From: JAFEDN01 sp965651935
GTDB lineage: Bacteria > Pseudomonadota > Gammaproteobacteria > Coxiellales > Coxiellaceae
Assembly (NCBI GenBank): GCA_965651935.1
Contig: CBFGTC010000007.1
Location: forward strand, 15,192-79,191
Length of the DNA stretch: 64,000 bases
Direction of reading: 5' to 3'
How positions within the stretch are numbered: the stretch's first letter is position 1; each line of letters begins with the position of its first letter. The translations under genes were made by a program, and so were the position numbers. This document shows, in pieces, positions 27,132 to 34,947 of this stretch. The notes under the pieces are model-generated. The model was not told the DNA's origin. It worked only from the letters and a program-made list of their open reading frames with translations, and did no database searches.

Positions 27132-27164
27132 ATTTTAAATGTTAAATATTAAGAATACCTTAAC
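27132..27164 (-). promoter_or_regulatory. PmrA-box-like element and -10 upstream of the 662-aa orphan
   Basis: Minus strand: GTTAAGGTATTCTTAATATT (plus 27145-27164) has TTAA half-sites 11 bp apart; the second half-site CTTAATATT equals the published PmrA half-site consensus. After 7 nt comes TAAAAT (plus 27132-27137). The spacing is the same as at 20172-20204. A run of TTAATAT, TTAACAT, TTAAAAT heptamers overlaps it. Confidence 0.55.
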
Positions 27165-27205
27165 AAGAAAATTGAACAGCGGTAAATTCGGGGGGTAACG
27201 CCCTA

Positions 27206-27220
27206 CCCGTCAAAGACGGG
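27206..27220 (-). terminator. Hairpin downstream of metQ
   Basis: CCCGTC / GACGGG, 6-bp perfect stem with an AAA loop, about 30 bp past the metQ stop. There is no T-run, so it is more likely a 3'-end stabiliser or Rho-linked hairpin than an intrinsic terminator. Confidence 0.3.
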
Positions 27221-27249
27221 CAAGGTAAGATAATTCTTTGAATTTTAAA

Positions 27250-28047
27250 CTAAAATCCGGGTATTGCGGCATCACCGAACAGTTTAGCAGCCCGGTCTTT
27301 CACTTCTTGAGAATGGAAAGCATCCACTAATTGATGCACTTTAGGGTCGTCTTTGTCTTTTTCTCTAACTACTATAATATTCATATAAGGAGAGTCAGCA
27401 TCCTCATGAAAAATAGCGTCTTTGGTAGGAGACAAGCCCGCCGGCACGGCAAAGTTGGTGTTAATCACCGCCAAGTCAACATCGGCTAAAGACCGTGGCA
27501 ATTGCGGCGCTTCCAATTCTATGATTTGTAGGCTCTTAGGATTTTCGGCAATATCTAATTTAGTGGCATTCACTCCTGCTCCGGGTTTTAAAGTAATTAA
27601 ACCCGCTTTTTCTAACAATAATAATGCCCGCGCTTCATTACTCGGATCGTTCGGGATAGCGACTTTGGCATTTTGGGGGATATTATCCAAATTTTGGATT
27701 TTTTTTGAATAAATACCGACAGGATAAACAAAAGTTTTGCCTGCTATCGCAAATTTATACCCATATTCTTTTATTTGAGCATCTAAAAATGGCTGCGTTT
27801 GAAAGGCATTTGCATCTATACTGCCATCGTTTAATGCGGCATTGGGGGTGTTGTAATCAGAAAACGTAATAATTTGCACGTTTAAACCGTATTTATTCTG
27901 CGCCACTTCTTTAGCGGCTTCCATTAATTGAGTTTCCGGCCCATCAATCGTGCCCACTTTGATTGAATCCGATTTAGATGGCTTGCACGACGTCAGGCTC
28001 AAAACGCTTAAAACCCCCAAACAACCCAATATTAATATTTTTTTCAT
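27250..28047 (-). CDS. metQ: Methionine ABC transporter substrate-binding lipoprotein MetQ
   Basis: Periplasmic D/L-methionine-binding lipoprotein delivering substrate to MetNI. The lipobox LTSC places the lipidated Cys at about 21. The NlpA/MetQ domain includes GTIDGPETQLMEAAKEVA, NAFQTQPFLD, GKTFVYPVGIYS and the C-terminal SPYMNIIVVR. Length 265 is normal. It is the third gene of metN-metI-metQ, 9 bp after metI. Confidence 0.95.
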   Translation of the reverse strand: MKKILILGCLGVLSVLSLTSCKPSKSDSIKVGTIDGPETQLMEAAKEVAQNKYGLNVQIITFSDYNTPNAALNDGSIDANAFQTQPFLDAQIKEYGYKFAIAGKTFVYPVGIYSKKIQNLDNIPQNAKVAIPNDPSNEARALLLLEKAGLITLKPGAGVNATKLDIAENPKSLQIIELEAPQLPRSLADVDLAVINTNFAVPAGLSPTKDAIFHEDADSPYMNIIVVREKDKDDPKVHQLVDAFHSQEVKDRAAKLFGDAAIPGF

Positions 28048-28056
28048 AATAACCTC

Positions 28057-28707
28057 TTAATGAGTCAATTTACGGGCGACCCAATCGCCCGCCACTTGCA
28101 CTAGTTGCACAAATAAAATGAGTATCGCAATGGTCCACAGCATCACATTCACATTAAAACGTTGATAACCATAGCGTATGGCCAGGTCTCCCAGGCCCCC
28201 ACCACCGATGACTCCTGCCATTGCCGAGTACCCTATTAATGCGATCAGCGTCAGGGTAATGCCTCGGACGATAGTAGGCAAGGCTTCTGGCAACAATATT
28301 TTATAAATAATTTGAAAGGAACTCGCCCCCATGGCTTGCGCTGCTTCCACTAACCCCCAAGGCACTTGTTCTAAAGCAGTCTCCACAAGACGGGCTACAA
28401 AAGGAATAGCCGCAATCGTCAATGGCACTGTCGCCGCGGCAGTTCCAATGGAAGTACCCACCAACCAGCGTGTCAGCGGGATAATTGCCACCATTAATAT
28501 AATAAAGGGGATGGAACGCACCCCGTTGGCAATAACTCCCAATATTTTATTCAGATTAGGCCAGGGGATGAGGTGCTCACGCCGAGTGATCAATAACACA
28601 ACCCCTAATGGCAATCCTAAAATAATCGCACCGGCGCACGATATCAGCACCATCATTAAAGTCTCAGCACAAGCGTTAAGAAATAATCCAATCATTGCGG
28701 TTGACAT
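28057..28707 (-). CDS. metI: Methionine ABC transporter permease MetI
   Basis: Inner-membrane permease of the methionine importer, about five spans. The start at 28707 (MSTAMIGLF) is chosen because GAGGTG lies 7 nt upstream; a slightly longer frame exists. The EAA loop is VEAAQAMGASSFQIIYKILLPEALP, which couples to MetN. The start region overlaps the 3' end of metN by about 30 bp. Length is 216. Confidence 0.95.
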   Translation of the reverse strand: MSTAMIGLFLNACAETLMMVLISCAGAIILGLPLGVVLLITRREHLIPWPNLNKILGVIANGVRSIPFIILMVAIIPLTRWLVGTSIGTAAATVPLTIAAIPFVARLVETALEQVPWGLVEAAQAMGASSFQIIYKILLPEALPTIVRGITLTLIALIGYSAMAGVIGGGGLGDLAIRYGYQRFNVNVMLWTIAILILFVQLVQVAGDWVARKLTH

Positions 28708-29731
28708 AACCAATCACCTCTACTTTTAAATCACGTTGTTGTAGATAAGCCTGAGCGGTACTTAGCTCTTCCGCGCTCCCCTCTACCGCAATAATCATCA
28801 CCCCTAAATGCTGATGGCGGATTAACTCCAAATTGGCCTGCAATATATTTAAATGGATACCGCTGCGCCTTAACAACTCACTGATTACCGGTTCCGCAGC
28901 GATGGGTCCGGCAAAAGCGACTCGCCACAATGCCGCGCAATGAGGAAACGGCAACTTCTGGACTTTATCCATTAATGCCACTGGCAATTCTAAGGCTAAA
29001 CTATGCCGGATAAATGAGCGGGCAATGGCCGTTTTAGGTTGAGTAAACAAATTAAACACATCCGTTTGTTCAATGATTTTACCATGGTCCAACACCGCGA
29101 CTTGATCAGCAAGGATTTTAATGACGTTCATCTCATGCGTAATTAGTAATATGGTAATTTGCATTTGTTGATTGATAGATTGGATCAATTCCAAGATTGA
29201 ACGGGTGGTTTCCGGGTCCAGAGCCGAAGTCATTTCATCACATAATAACACTTTAGGTTGCGTTGCCAACGCTCTGGCTATAGCGACTCGTTGTTTTTGA
29301 CCGCCGCTAAGTTGGCTAGGGTAAGCGTGCTGTTTATCTTTTAATCCGACCAATTCCAATAAAGGAAGAGTTTCTCTTTCAATCTGACCACGGCTTTTCC
29401 CTATCAATTCTAATGGCAAACCCACGTTATCCATTACATTACGATGTTGGAGTAAATTGAAATGTTGAAAGATCATTCCCACTTTGCGGCGCACGCGCCT
29501 TAAACCTGTATGGGAAAGCTGGATTAAATCTTGGCCATCAATAATCACTGATCCCTGTGTGGGTTTTTCTAGCATATTGACACAGCGGATCAAGGAACTT
29601 TTTCCAGCGCCGCTTTTGCCGATAACTCCAAAGATTTCTCCCGGCCTCACGGTCAAATTGACATCAGTTAAGGCCGCAAACTCACCTTTAGTAGTAGAAT
29701 AATTTTTATACAGATGACGTGTTTCGATCAT
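28676..29731 (-). CDS. metN: Methionine ABC transporter ATP-binding protein MetN
   Basis: ATPase of the MetNIQ importer. Walker A is GKSGAGKSSLI (about 38-48), the signature LSGGQKQRVAIARAL, and Walker B VLLCDEMTSALDP. The C-terminal NIL/ACT-like domain senses internal methionine. Length 351 is usual. It is first in the operon. A small hairpin (CCGTTT / AAAACGG) lies just before its start. No convincing MetJ box array was seen upstream. Confidence 0.96.
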   Translation of the reverse strand: MIETRHLYKNYSTTKGEFAALTDVNLTVRPGEIFGVIGKSGAGKSSLIRCVNMLEKPTQGSVIIDGQDLIQLSHTGLRRVRRKVGMIFQHFNLLQHRNVMDNVGLPLELIGKSRGQIERETLPLLELVGLKDKQHAYPSQLSGGQKQRVAIARALATQPKVLLCDEMTSALDPETTRSILELIQSINQQMQITILLITHEMNVIKILADQVAVLDHGKIIEQTDVFNLFTQPKTAIARSFIRHSLALELPVALMDKVQKLPFPHCAALWRVAFAGPIAAEPVISELLRRSGIHLNILQANLELIRHQHLGVMIIAVEGSAEELSTAQAYLQQRDLKVEVIGYVNRNDWIIS

Positions 29732-29740
29732 GTCTCACCG

Positions 29741-29935
29741 TTTATTGCTAAAACGGTGGTTCAGTGGCAACCCGCTTTAGCAGTATTTTTATGGCGCCCG
29801 CAAGCTGATGCTCAAATCGGCGCTTTTGATTATTATATTAACTCAAATCCAAATTTTATACAAGAGTCTATCTTAGATGATTATGGAGCTGAGCTAGTAT
29901 GGCGATATGAATACATTGCCCAATCCTTTGGCTAA
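29741..29935 (+). other. Possible gene remnant or short ORF upstream of metN
   Basis: An open frame ending at TAA 29935 reads, without a credible start, TVVQWQPALAVFLWRPQAD and later DYYINSNPNFIQESIL. The amino acid composition looks protein-like, but the only ATG (29714) lies inside the divergent metN gene and has no ribosome site. Not recognised; it could be the tail of a degraded gene. Confidence 0.2.
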
Positions 29936-30150
29936 ATCCAAAACACCCAGTTTGATTTAATGATTTTTTGTGATATGCCAGTCATACTGATACTTATTTT
30001 GGTTAAAGTTAAAAATACAATCTCATGAATTTTACTCCAAAAGATCATGAGTGTCAGATCAAATCTAAATTTTTACAAGTTGGAAGCGACTGACCATACC
30101 GTACAATCCTAAAATATAAATCAAAGCATCATGGTCTATTGCTAATCCAG
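29936..30150. other. Intergenic region downstream of dcd
   Basis: Contains an inverted repeat CTCATGA / TCATGAG (30022-30051) and, on the minus strand directly after dcd, an open stretch (about 30064-30150) reading VTGLAIDHDALIYILGLYGM, reminiscent of a beta-propeller (NHL-like) C-terminus. No intact gene is seen. Confidence 0.4.
30017..30051 (-). terminator. Possible terminator downstream of dcd
   Basis: Arms CTCATGA / TCATGAG with a 16-nt loop, followed on the minus strand by ATTGTATTTTT. The long loop weakens the case. Confidence 0.3.
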
Positions 30151-30714
30151 TCACGCCACCGGCAAAGTGACACCTATTTGACCCTGGTATTTCCCACCTC
30201 TATCTAAATAGGAAGTTTCACACACTTCATCTGATTCGAAAAACAACATTTGCGCTACTCCCTCATTAGCATAAATTTTAGCAGGGAGATTGGTGGTGTT
30301 AGAAAATTCCAAAGTGACATGACCTTCCCATTCCGGCTCCAAAGGAGTGACATTCACGATAATACCGCAACGCGCATAAGTCGATTTTCCTACGCAAATA
30401 GTCAAAACCTGACGCGGAATTTTAAAATACTCTACTGTGTGTGCCAATACAAATGAATTGGGCGGAATAATACAAACATCTGATCTTAAATCCACAAAAC
30501 TATTGCGATCAAAATTTTTGGGATCCACAATGGCAGAATTGATATTAGTAAATATTTTAAATTCGTTAGCACAACGCACATCATAACCATAACTGGACGT
30601 GCCATAAGAAATCACTTTCATTCCGTCTTTGCTTCGAACTTGTTGCGGCTCAAAAGGAGAGATCATCCCCGCTTGCGCCATGCGTCTTATCCATTGGTCC
30701 GATTTAATAGCCAT
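30151..30714 (-). CDS. dcd: dCTP deaminase
   Basis: Trimeric enzyme converting dCTP to dUTP for dTMP synthesis. The start at MAIKSDQWIRRMAQ gives 187 residues, close to the 188 typical of the beta/gammaproteobacterial form; a longer frame into apbC is rejected. Conserved: GTSSYGYDVR, CVGKSTYARCG (active-site loop), TLEFSNTT with the catalytic Glu, and GGKYQGQIGVTLP at the C-terminus. It follows apbC by 19 bp in the same direction. Confidence 0.96.
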   Translation of the reverse strand: MAIKSDQWIRRMAQAGMISPFEPQQVRSKDGMKVISYGTSSYGYDVRCANEFKIFTNINSAIVDPKNFDRNSFVDLRSDVCIIPPNSFVLAHTVEYFKIPRQVLTICVGKSTYARCGIIVNVTPLEPEWEGHVTLEFSNTTNLPAKIYANEGVAQMLFFESDEVCETSYLDRGGKYQGQIGVTLPVA

Positions 30715-30733
30715 AATATTTATTTCCCCTAAT

Positions 30734-31828
30734 TTATTCGACGACAATGGGCGGGAAACGCGATGCATAACTGATTTTTTGCTGCGAAACCCGCGCTGCA
30801 ATTTTTAACGCAATTTCTTGGTACAATTGACTTAAGGCATTATCTGGACTCATAATTAAAGTGGGTTGACCGCGGTCCGCATTTTCCCGAATTGTTAAAG
30901 AAAGCGGGACACGCCCAAATAAAGGCAGATCACAACTTTGTGCCAATCGGGCGCCGCCATCTTCACCAAACAAAGCTTCATGATGCCCGCAGTGCGAACA
31001 AATGTAACGGCTCATGTTTTCAATCACACCCAAAATTGGCACATTAACTTTAGGGTGACGAAACATTTCCAAACCCTTGCGTGCATCCAATAGTGCCACT
31101 TCTTGTGGGGTAGTGACGATGACTACCCCAGTGACCGGGGCTTTTTCAGCCAAAGTCAATTGGATATCACCTGTGCCAGGGGGTAAATCAACCACCAAAT
31201 AATCTAGATTGTCCCATAAGGTATCTCGGAATAACTGCCACATAGCGGCGCTAATCATGGGACCGCGCCAAACCATTGCGGTAACTTCATTCACTAAATA
31301 ATCAATGGACATGGTTTGCAAACCACAGGCAAGCAGCGGCTGGATTTTTTTATCTTCTCGAATCTCTGGACGGCCTTTCGCTCCCAACATATGTGGCTGG
31401 TTTGAACCATAAATGTCGGCATCCAATAATCCCGTGCGCGCGCCATGATGAGCTAGCGCCAAGGCAATATTCAGCGCGGTAGTGGACTTCCCTACTCCGC
31501 CCTTGCCGGAGGCAATAGCAATGACGTTTTTTACACCCGGGATAGCGGCAACGCCAGCTTTAATCGCGTGCGCTCGCACCTCCCAGTCGATAGCAATATT
31601 GACCGAATTAATCGCCGCCAAACCTTGTAAATGAGTGGTCAAAGACGCACAAACGTCTTCTTGGAAGGCGGTTGACAAAGGGAAGCCAAATTTTAACTTT
31701 ACATTTAGTTGGTTTCCATCTAAACGAACATCTTGCAGCCAAGCGCCATCCACTACGTTTTGGTTAAGCCAAGGTAAAGGATATTTTTTGAGGGTATCAA
31801 TGACAAAAGTTGACGCTGTAAACTGCAT
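30734..31828 (-). CDS. apbC: Iron-sulfur cluster carrier ATPase ApbC (Mrp)
   Basis: P-loop ATPase of the Mrp/NBP35 family that carries Fe-S clusters. An N-terminal MIP18/DUF59-like domain (about 1-90) precedes the deviant Walker A SGKGGVGKST (about 107-116), the LLDADIYGSNQP motif and a cluster-binding CSHCGHHE. Length 364 is normal. Its ATG is only 17 bp from that of the divergent metG and is preceded by TACAAT at 6 nt with no Shine-Dalgarno, suggesting a leaderless mRNA. Confidence 0.95.
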   Translation of the reverse strand: MQFTASTFVIDTLKKYPLPWLNQNVVDGAWLQDVRLDGNQLNVKLKFGFPLSTAFQEDVCASLTTHLQGLAAINSVNIAIDWEVRAHAIKAGVAAIPGVKNVIAIASGKGGVGKSTTALNIALALAHHGARTGLLDADIYGSNQPHMLGAKGRPEIREDKKIQPLLACGLQTMSIDYLVNEVTAMVWRGPMISAAMWQLFRDTLWDNLDYLVVDLPPGTGDIQLTLAEKAPVTGVVIVTTPQEVALLDARKGLEMFRHPKVNVPILGVIENMSRYICSHCGHHEALFGEDGGARLAQSCDLPLFGRVPLSLTIRENADRGQPTLIMSPDNALSQLYQEIALKIAARVSQQKISYASRFPPIVVE

Positions 31829-31862
31829 TTTGCTATTGTAACACGATGAAAAAACAACGCAA
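31810..31862. promoter_or_regulatory. Overlapping divergent promoters of apbC and metG
   Basis: Plus: -35 TTGACG (31810-31815), 18-bp spacer, -10 TATTGT (31834-31839), ATG 31846. Minus: -35 TTGCGT (31857-31862), 16-bp spacer, -10 TACAAT (31835-31840), ATG 31828. The two -10 boxes overlap by 5 bp, each is 6 nt from its ATG, and each -35 lies inside the opposite coding region. Confidence 0.6.
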
Positions 31863-33468
31863 TATTCTTGTTACGATTGCTCTTTTCTATGCGAATGGCC
31901 CCATCCATTTAGGCCATTTAGTGGAAGCTATTCAGGCGGACATTTGGGTGCGTTGGCAGCGTTTACAAAAACACTCCTGTTTGTTTCTCAGCGGTTCAGA
32001 TGCTCACGGCGCCAGTATCATGATCTATGCAGAACGTTTAAACTTATCTCCTGAAAAATTAATCGAGAAAATGAACCAGGAACATTTTCAGGATTTTCAA
32101 AAATTTTTCATTGACTTCGATTATTTTTACACCACTCATTCGCCTGAAAATCAAGAACTCACTCATTTGATTTATCAAAGACTGCGGGACAATGGTGATA
32201 TTAATATCAAAACGATTACTCAAGCCTTCGATCCAGAGAAAAAAATATTTTTAGCAGACCGCTTTATCCGCGGCGAATGTCCACGCTGTGGCGCTAAAGA
32301 TCAGTATGGTGACAATTGTGAAGTATGCGGGTCGACTTATGAAGCCAATGAACTAAAAAATCCGGTTTCCATTTTTTCCGGCGCCGCTCCCGTATTAAAA
32401 GAATCGGAACATTATTTTTTTAATTTAGAAAAATATCACCCCTTTTTACAAAATTGGGTTAACGAAGGGCATTTACCGGAAGCCGTTGTCAACAAAATGC
32501 AGGAATGGTTGGCGGAGCCCTTAAAAGAATGGGACATTTCCCGTGACGCGCCTTATTTTGGTTTTGAAATTCCGGATGCTCAGGGAAAATATTTTTACGT
32601 TTGGCTAGAAGCACCGATCGGCTATTTTGCCTGTTTAAAAAAACTCTGTGAAAGCAGACCGGAAATTCAATTCGAAAATTATTGGAATAAAGGCGCGAAC
32701 ACGGAATTATACCACTTTATTGGTAAAGACATTGTATACTTCCACTCGTTATTTTGGCCGGCCATGTTGTATGGCGCTCAAGTCCGCCTACCAAGCAGTA
32801 TTTTTGTGCATGGTTTTTTAACCATCAATGGCCAAAAGATGTCAAAATCGCGCGGTACTTTTATTACTGCGGCTGACTTTGCGGAAAAGGTGAACCCGGA
32901 ATATTTGCGTTATTACCTGGCGGCAAAATTAACTTCGCAAGTGGAAGATATAGATTTAAATTTCACGGATTTTTGCGCGCGTGTCAATGCCGATTTGGTG
33001 GGCAAATTTATTAATTTAGCTAGCCGCTGTGCTGGATTTATCACTAAATTGACCCAAGGGCGTTTGGCTTCACATTTACCCCAACCGGTTTTATTCGACG
33101 AATTCATTCAGGCTGCCACGGCGATTGAGGAGAGTTATGAGTCTAGGCAATATCAGCGCGCCGTTCGAGAAATTATGGCGTTGGCAGATCGGGCTAATCA
33201 ATACATCGATCAACAAAAACCTTGGGCTCTAGCGAAAGAAAATCGTCATGCAGAAGTGCAAGCCATCTGTACACAAGGTCTGAATTTGTTTAAAATCATC
33301 GCTACTTATCTGCAACCGGTTTTACCAGAAACCTCAAAGAGGATAGCGGAATTTTTACAGATTGACGCATTAGATTGGGACCAATTGTCCATGCCCTTAC
33401 TTAATCATTCTATTGCCGAATTTAAACCCTTAATGCAACGTATTAAATTAGAAGATATTTCATTTTAA
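31846..33468 (+). CDS. metG: Methionyl-tRNA synthetase (short form without C-terminal tRNA-binding domain)
   Basis: Class I aminoacyl-tRNA synthetase charging tRNA-Met and initiator tRNA. The HIGH-type motif is PIHLGHL (about 20-26) and KMSKS is in GQKMSKSRG. Two Cys pairs of the zinc knuckle are CPRC and CEVC. At 540 residues it lacks the C-terminal Trbp111-like dimerisation domain of the 677-residue E. coli enzyme; similar short forms are known, including in Coxiella. No Shine-Dalgarno; the -10 is 6 nt upstream of the ATG. Confidence 0.96.
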   Translation: MKKQRNILVTIALFYANGPIHLGHLVEAIQADIWVRWQRLQKHSCLFLSGSDAHGASIMIYAERLNLSPEKLIEKMNQEHFQDFQKFFIDFDYFYTTHSPENQELTHLIYQRLRDNGDINIKTITQAFDPEKKIFLADRFIRGECPRCGAKDQYGDNCEVCGSTYEANELKNPVSIFSGAAPVLKESEHYFFNLEKYHPFLQNWVNEGHLPEAVVNKMQEWLAEPLKEWDISRDAPYFGFEIPDAQGKYFYVWLEAPIGYFACLKKLCESRPEIQFENYWNKGANTELYHFIGKDIVYFHSLFWPAMLYGAQVRLPSSIFVHGFLTINGQKMSKSRGTFITAADFAEKVNPEYLRYYLAAKLTSQVEDIDLNFTDFCARVNADLVGKFINLASRCAGFITKLTQGRLASHLPQPVLFDEFIQAATAIEESYESRQYQRAVREIMALADRANQYIDQQKPWALAKENRHAEVQAICTQGLNLFKIIATYLQPVLPETSKRIAEFLQIDALDWDQLSMPLLNHSIAEFKPLMQRIKLEDISF

Positions 33469-33479
33469 AAGGAGATAAC

Positions 33480-33794
33480 ATGAGAGTGAGAGAACGAATT
33501 TTTTCAAACATCACTTCAATAAAAAATAAATTGTATCGGCATTACAAGAAAACCTATGACGTTCAAAAATGGTTACCCATACTGTATCTTTCATGCAGAG
33601 GTTTTGCCGATAATTCTTCACATTCTGCTTACGTTGCTTCTTACGTGGGAATAATTATTAGCGCGCTGATGATTTCACATAATAATTATTTACGATGGAA
33701 AAAGAATGAATTGTTCACTCAAGAAGAGAAACAACCTAATGAATCAAGCCCCACTTATCCTGCCTATTTTACAAAAAGGCAGACTCATTCTTGA
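33480..33794 (+). CDS. Small orphan membrane-associated protein (104 aa)
   Basis: Unrecognised. Starts with an excellent AAAGGAG ribosome site 11 bp after metG. A basic N-terminus is followed by a hydrophobic stretch (about 51-65, AYVASYVGIIISALM). It overlaps the next orphan frame by 89 bp in a different frame. Either the two are translationally coupled or a frameshift has split one gene of about 270 residues. Local segments of the two products look weakly similar, hinting at duplication. Confidence 0.5.
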   Translation: MRVRERIFSNITSIKNKLYRHYKKTYDVQKWLPILYLSCRGFADNSSHSAYVASYVGIIISALMISHNNYLRWKKNELFTQEEKQPNESSPTYPAYFTKRQTHS

Positions 33795-34299
33795 AAATGC
33801 GACGTTAGCGGGTATTTTAGCAGAAATATCAAAAAGATTTATCTACCAAACCGATTTTGATGAAACTGACGAATCTTATCGAATAGGGATGATCGTTGTA
33901 GGTATCGTGCTTCATTTAAGAGCCATCCTTGGAGTGTATGAAGCCGTTAGCAAAACAGAACTGGAAGGCGGACAAAAAATGATTATGTTGACTAGTTCTT
34001 ACCTCGCCTTAGGAGAAGGAGCAACAATACTGAGCCAAATATTTTTGAATTTGAATCATAGCACGGGAAACATAATTAATATTGGACTGGCAGGGTTAAA
34101 TACGCTAATTTCACGAATCGCTGCTTGCCAAATCAAAACTCAAATTGATCAAATTGATCAGAGAGAGGATGAGCAAGACAGTGTAAGAGACAATTTATCT
34201 CGGGTCTCTGGGTATTCATTCGTTGAATCCAATGGAGTTAACCCTATTAATGAACAATCACAAACACTGACAGCTTCTCTTTTAGAGTATCCAGGTTAG
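33706..34299 (+). CDS. Orphan membrane protein (197 aa)
   Basis: Unrecognised. The frame opens at ATG 33706 (weak GGAAAAAGA upstream) or at ATG 33739. Two to three hydrophobic segments are visible (about 70-85 IGMIVVGIVLHL, 97-115, 124-138), followed by an acidic/polar tail rich in Gln, Asp and Ser. It lies between metG and rsxB and is not part of that conserved neighbourhood elsewhere, which suggests insertion. Could be an effector-type or lineage-specific membrane protein. Confidence 0.55.
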   Translation: MNCSLKKRNNLMNQAPLILPILQKGRLILENATLAGILAEISKRFIYQTDFDETDESYRIGMIVVGIVLHLRAILGVYEAVSKTELEGGQKMIMLTSSYLALGEGATILSQIFLNLNHSTGNIINIGLAGLNTLISRIAACQIKTQIDQIDQREDEQDSVRDNLSRVSGYSFVESNGVNPINEQSQTLTASLLEYPG

Positions 34300-34333
34300 C
34301 ATACCGATTGGCCAAATTGTGATAAATTGCATC

Positions 34334-34945
34334 ATGAATGATGAAGAAGTTTTAATTGAGAGTCTTGACCAGGCCTTGCCGCAAACTCAATGCCAACTTT
34401 GTCATTTTTCAGGTTGTAAGCCTTATGCCATTGCGATGGTGAAAGAAAACGCGCCTATTAATCGCTGTTTACCGGGTGGTATTGAAGTATTAAAAACTTT
34501 GGGGAGATTACTAAAGCAAAATCCCTCCCCTTTTCTTGAAGAAATGGCTCGGAAGACTAAACCGCCACAAGTTGCAGAGATTCGTGAGGCTGAATGTATC
34601 GGCTGCACTAAATGCATCCAGGCCTGTCCCGTAGACGCCATTATCGGTGCGAGTAAACAAATGCACACCATTATCACGGACGCCTGTACCGGTTGTGAAT
34701 TGTGTATCAAACCCTGCCCGATTGATTGCATTGATTTAAAACCTTCTCCTCCACGTCAGCAGAATTTTAAAGCTCACTCCCGCCAGCGCTATCTCTACCA
34801 CAACGCTCGCAAACAGAAGCAAGATCCTCAACAGCTGCTTTATTCCATTTCTGCATTAGAGGAAAGTGAGACTGAACGCGAAGCATTTATTCGCGCCGCA
34901 GTGGAACGCGCCCGGTCTAAAAAAAATGCTTATCGCGCTCTTTAA
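34334..34945 (+). CDS. rsxB: RsxB/RnfB-like 4Fe-4S ferredoxin protein
   Basis: Fe-S electron carrier subunit related to RnfB. The start at MNDEEVLIESLDQ is preferred over an upstream in-frame Met. An N-terminal Fe-S domain has CQLCHFSGC with a later Cys (RCLPGG). It is followed by two ferredoxin-type motifs, CIGCTKCIQACP and CTGCELCIKPCP. Length is 203 and the usual N-terminal membrane helix is lacking. No other rnf/rsx genes are nearby, but nth follows by 2 bp, the same linkage as at the end of the E. coli rsx operon. It may act as a stand-alone ferredoxin, perhaps serving Nth cluster supply (inference). Confidence 0.88.
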   Translation: MNDEEVLIESLDQALPQTQCQLCHFSGCKPYAIAMVKENAPINRCLPGGIEVLKTLGRLLKQNPSPFLEEMARKTKPPQVAEIREAECIGCTKCIQACPVDAIIGASKQMHTIITDACTGCELCIKPCPIDCIDLKPSPPRQQNFKAHSRQRYLYHNARKQKQDPQQLLYSISALEESETEREAFIRAAVERARSKKNAYRAL

Positions 34946-34947
34946 TC

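Noticed and set aside
29732..29780. Possible MetJ operator upstream of metN
   Set aside because: No tandem AGACGTCT-like 8-mers; only a small hairpin is seen.
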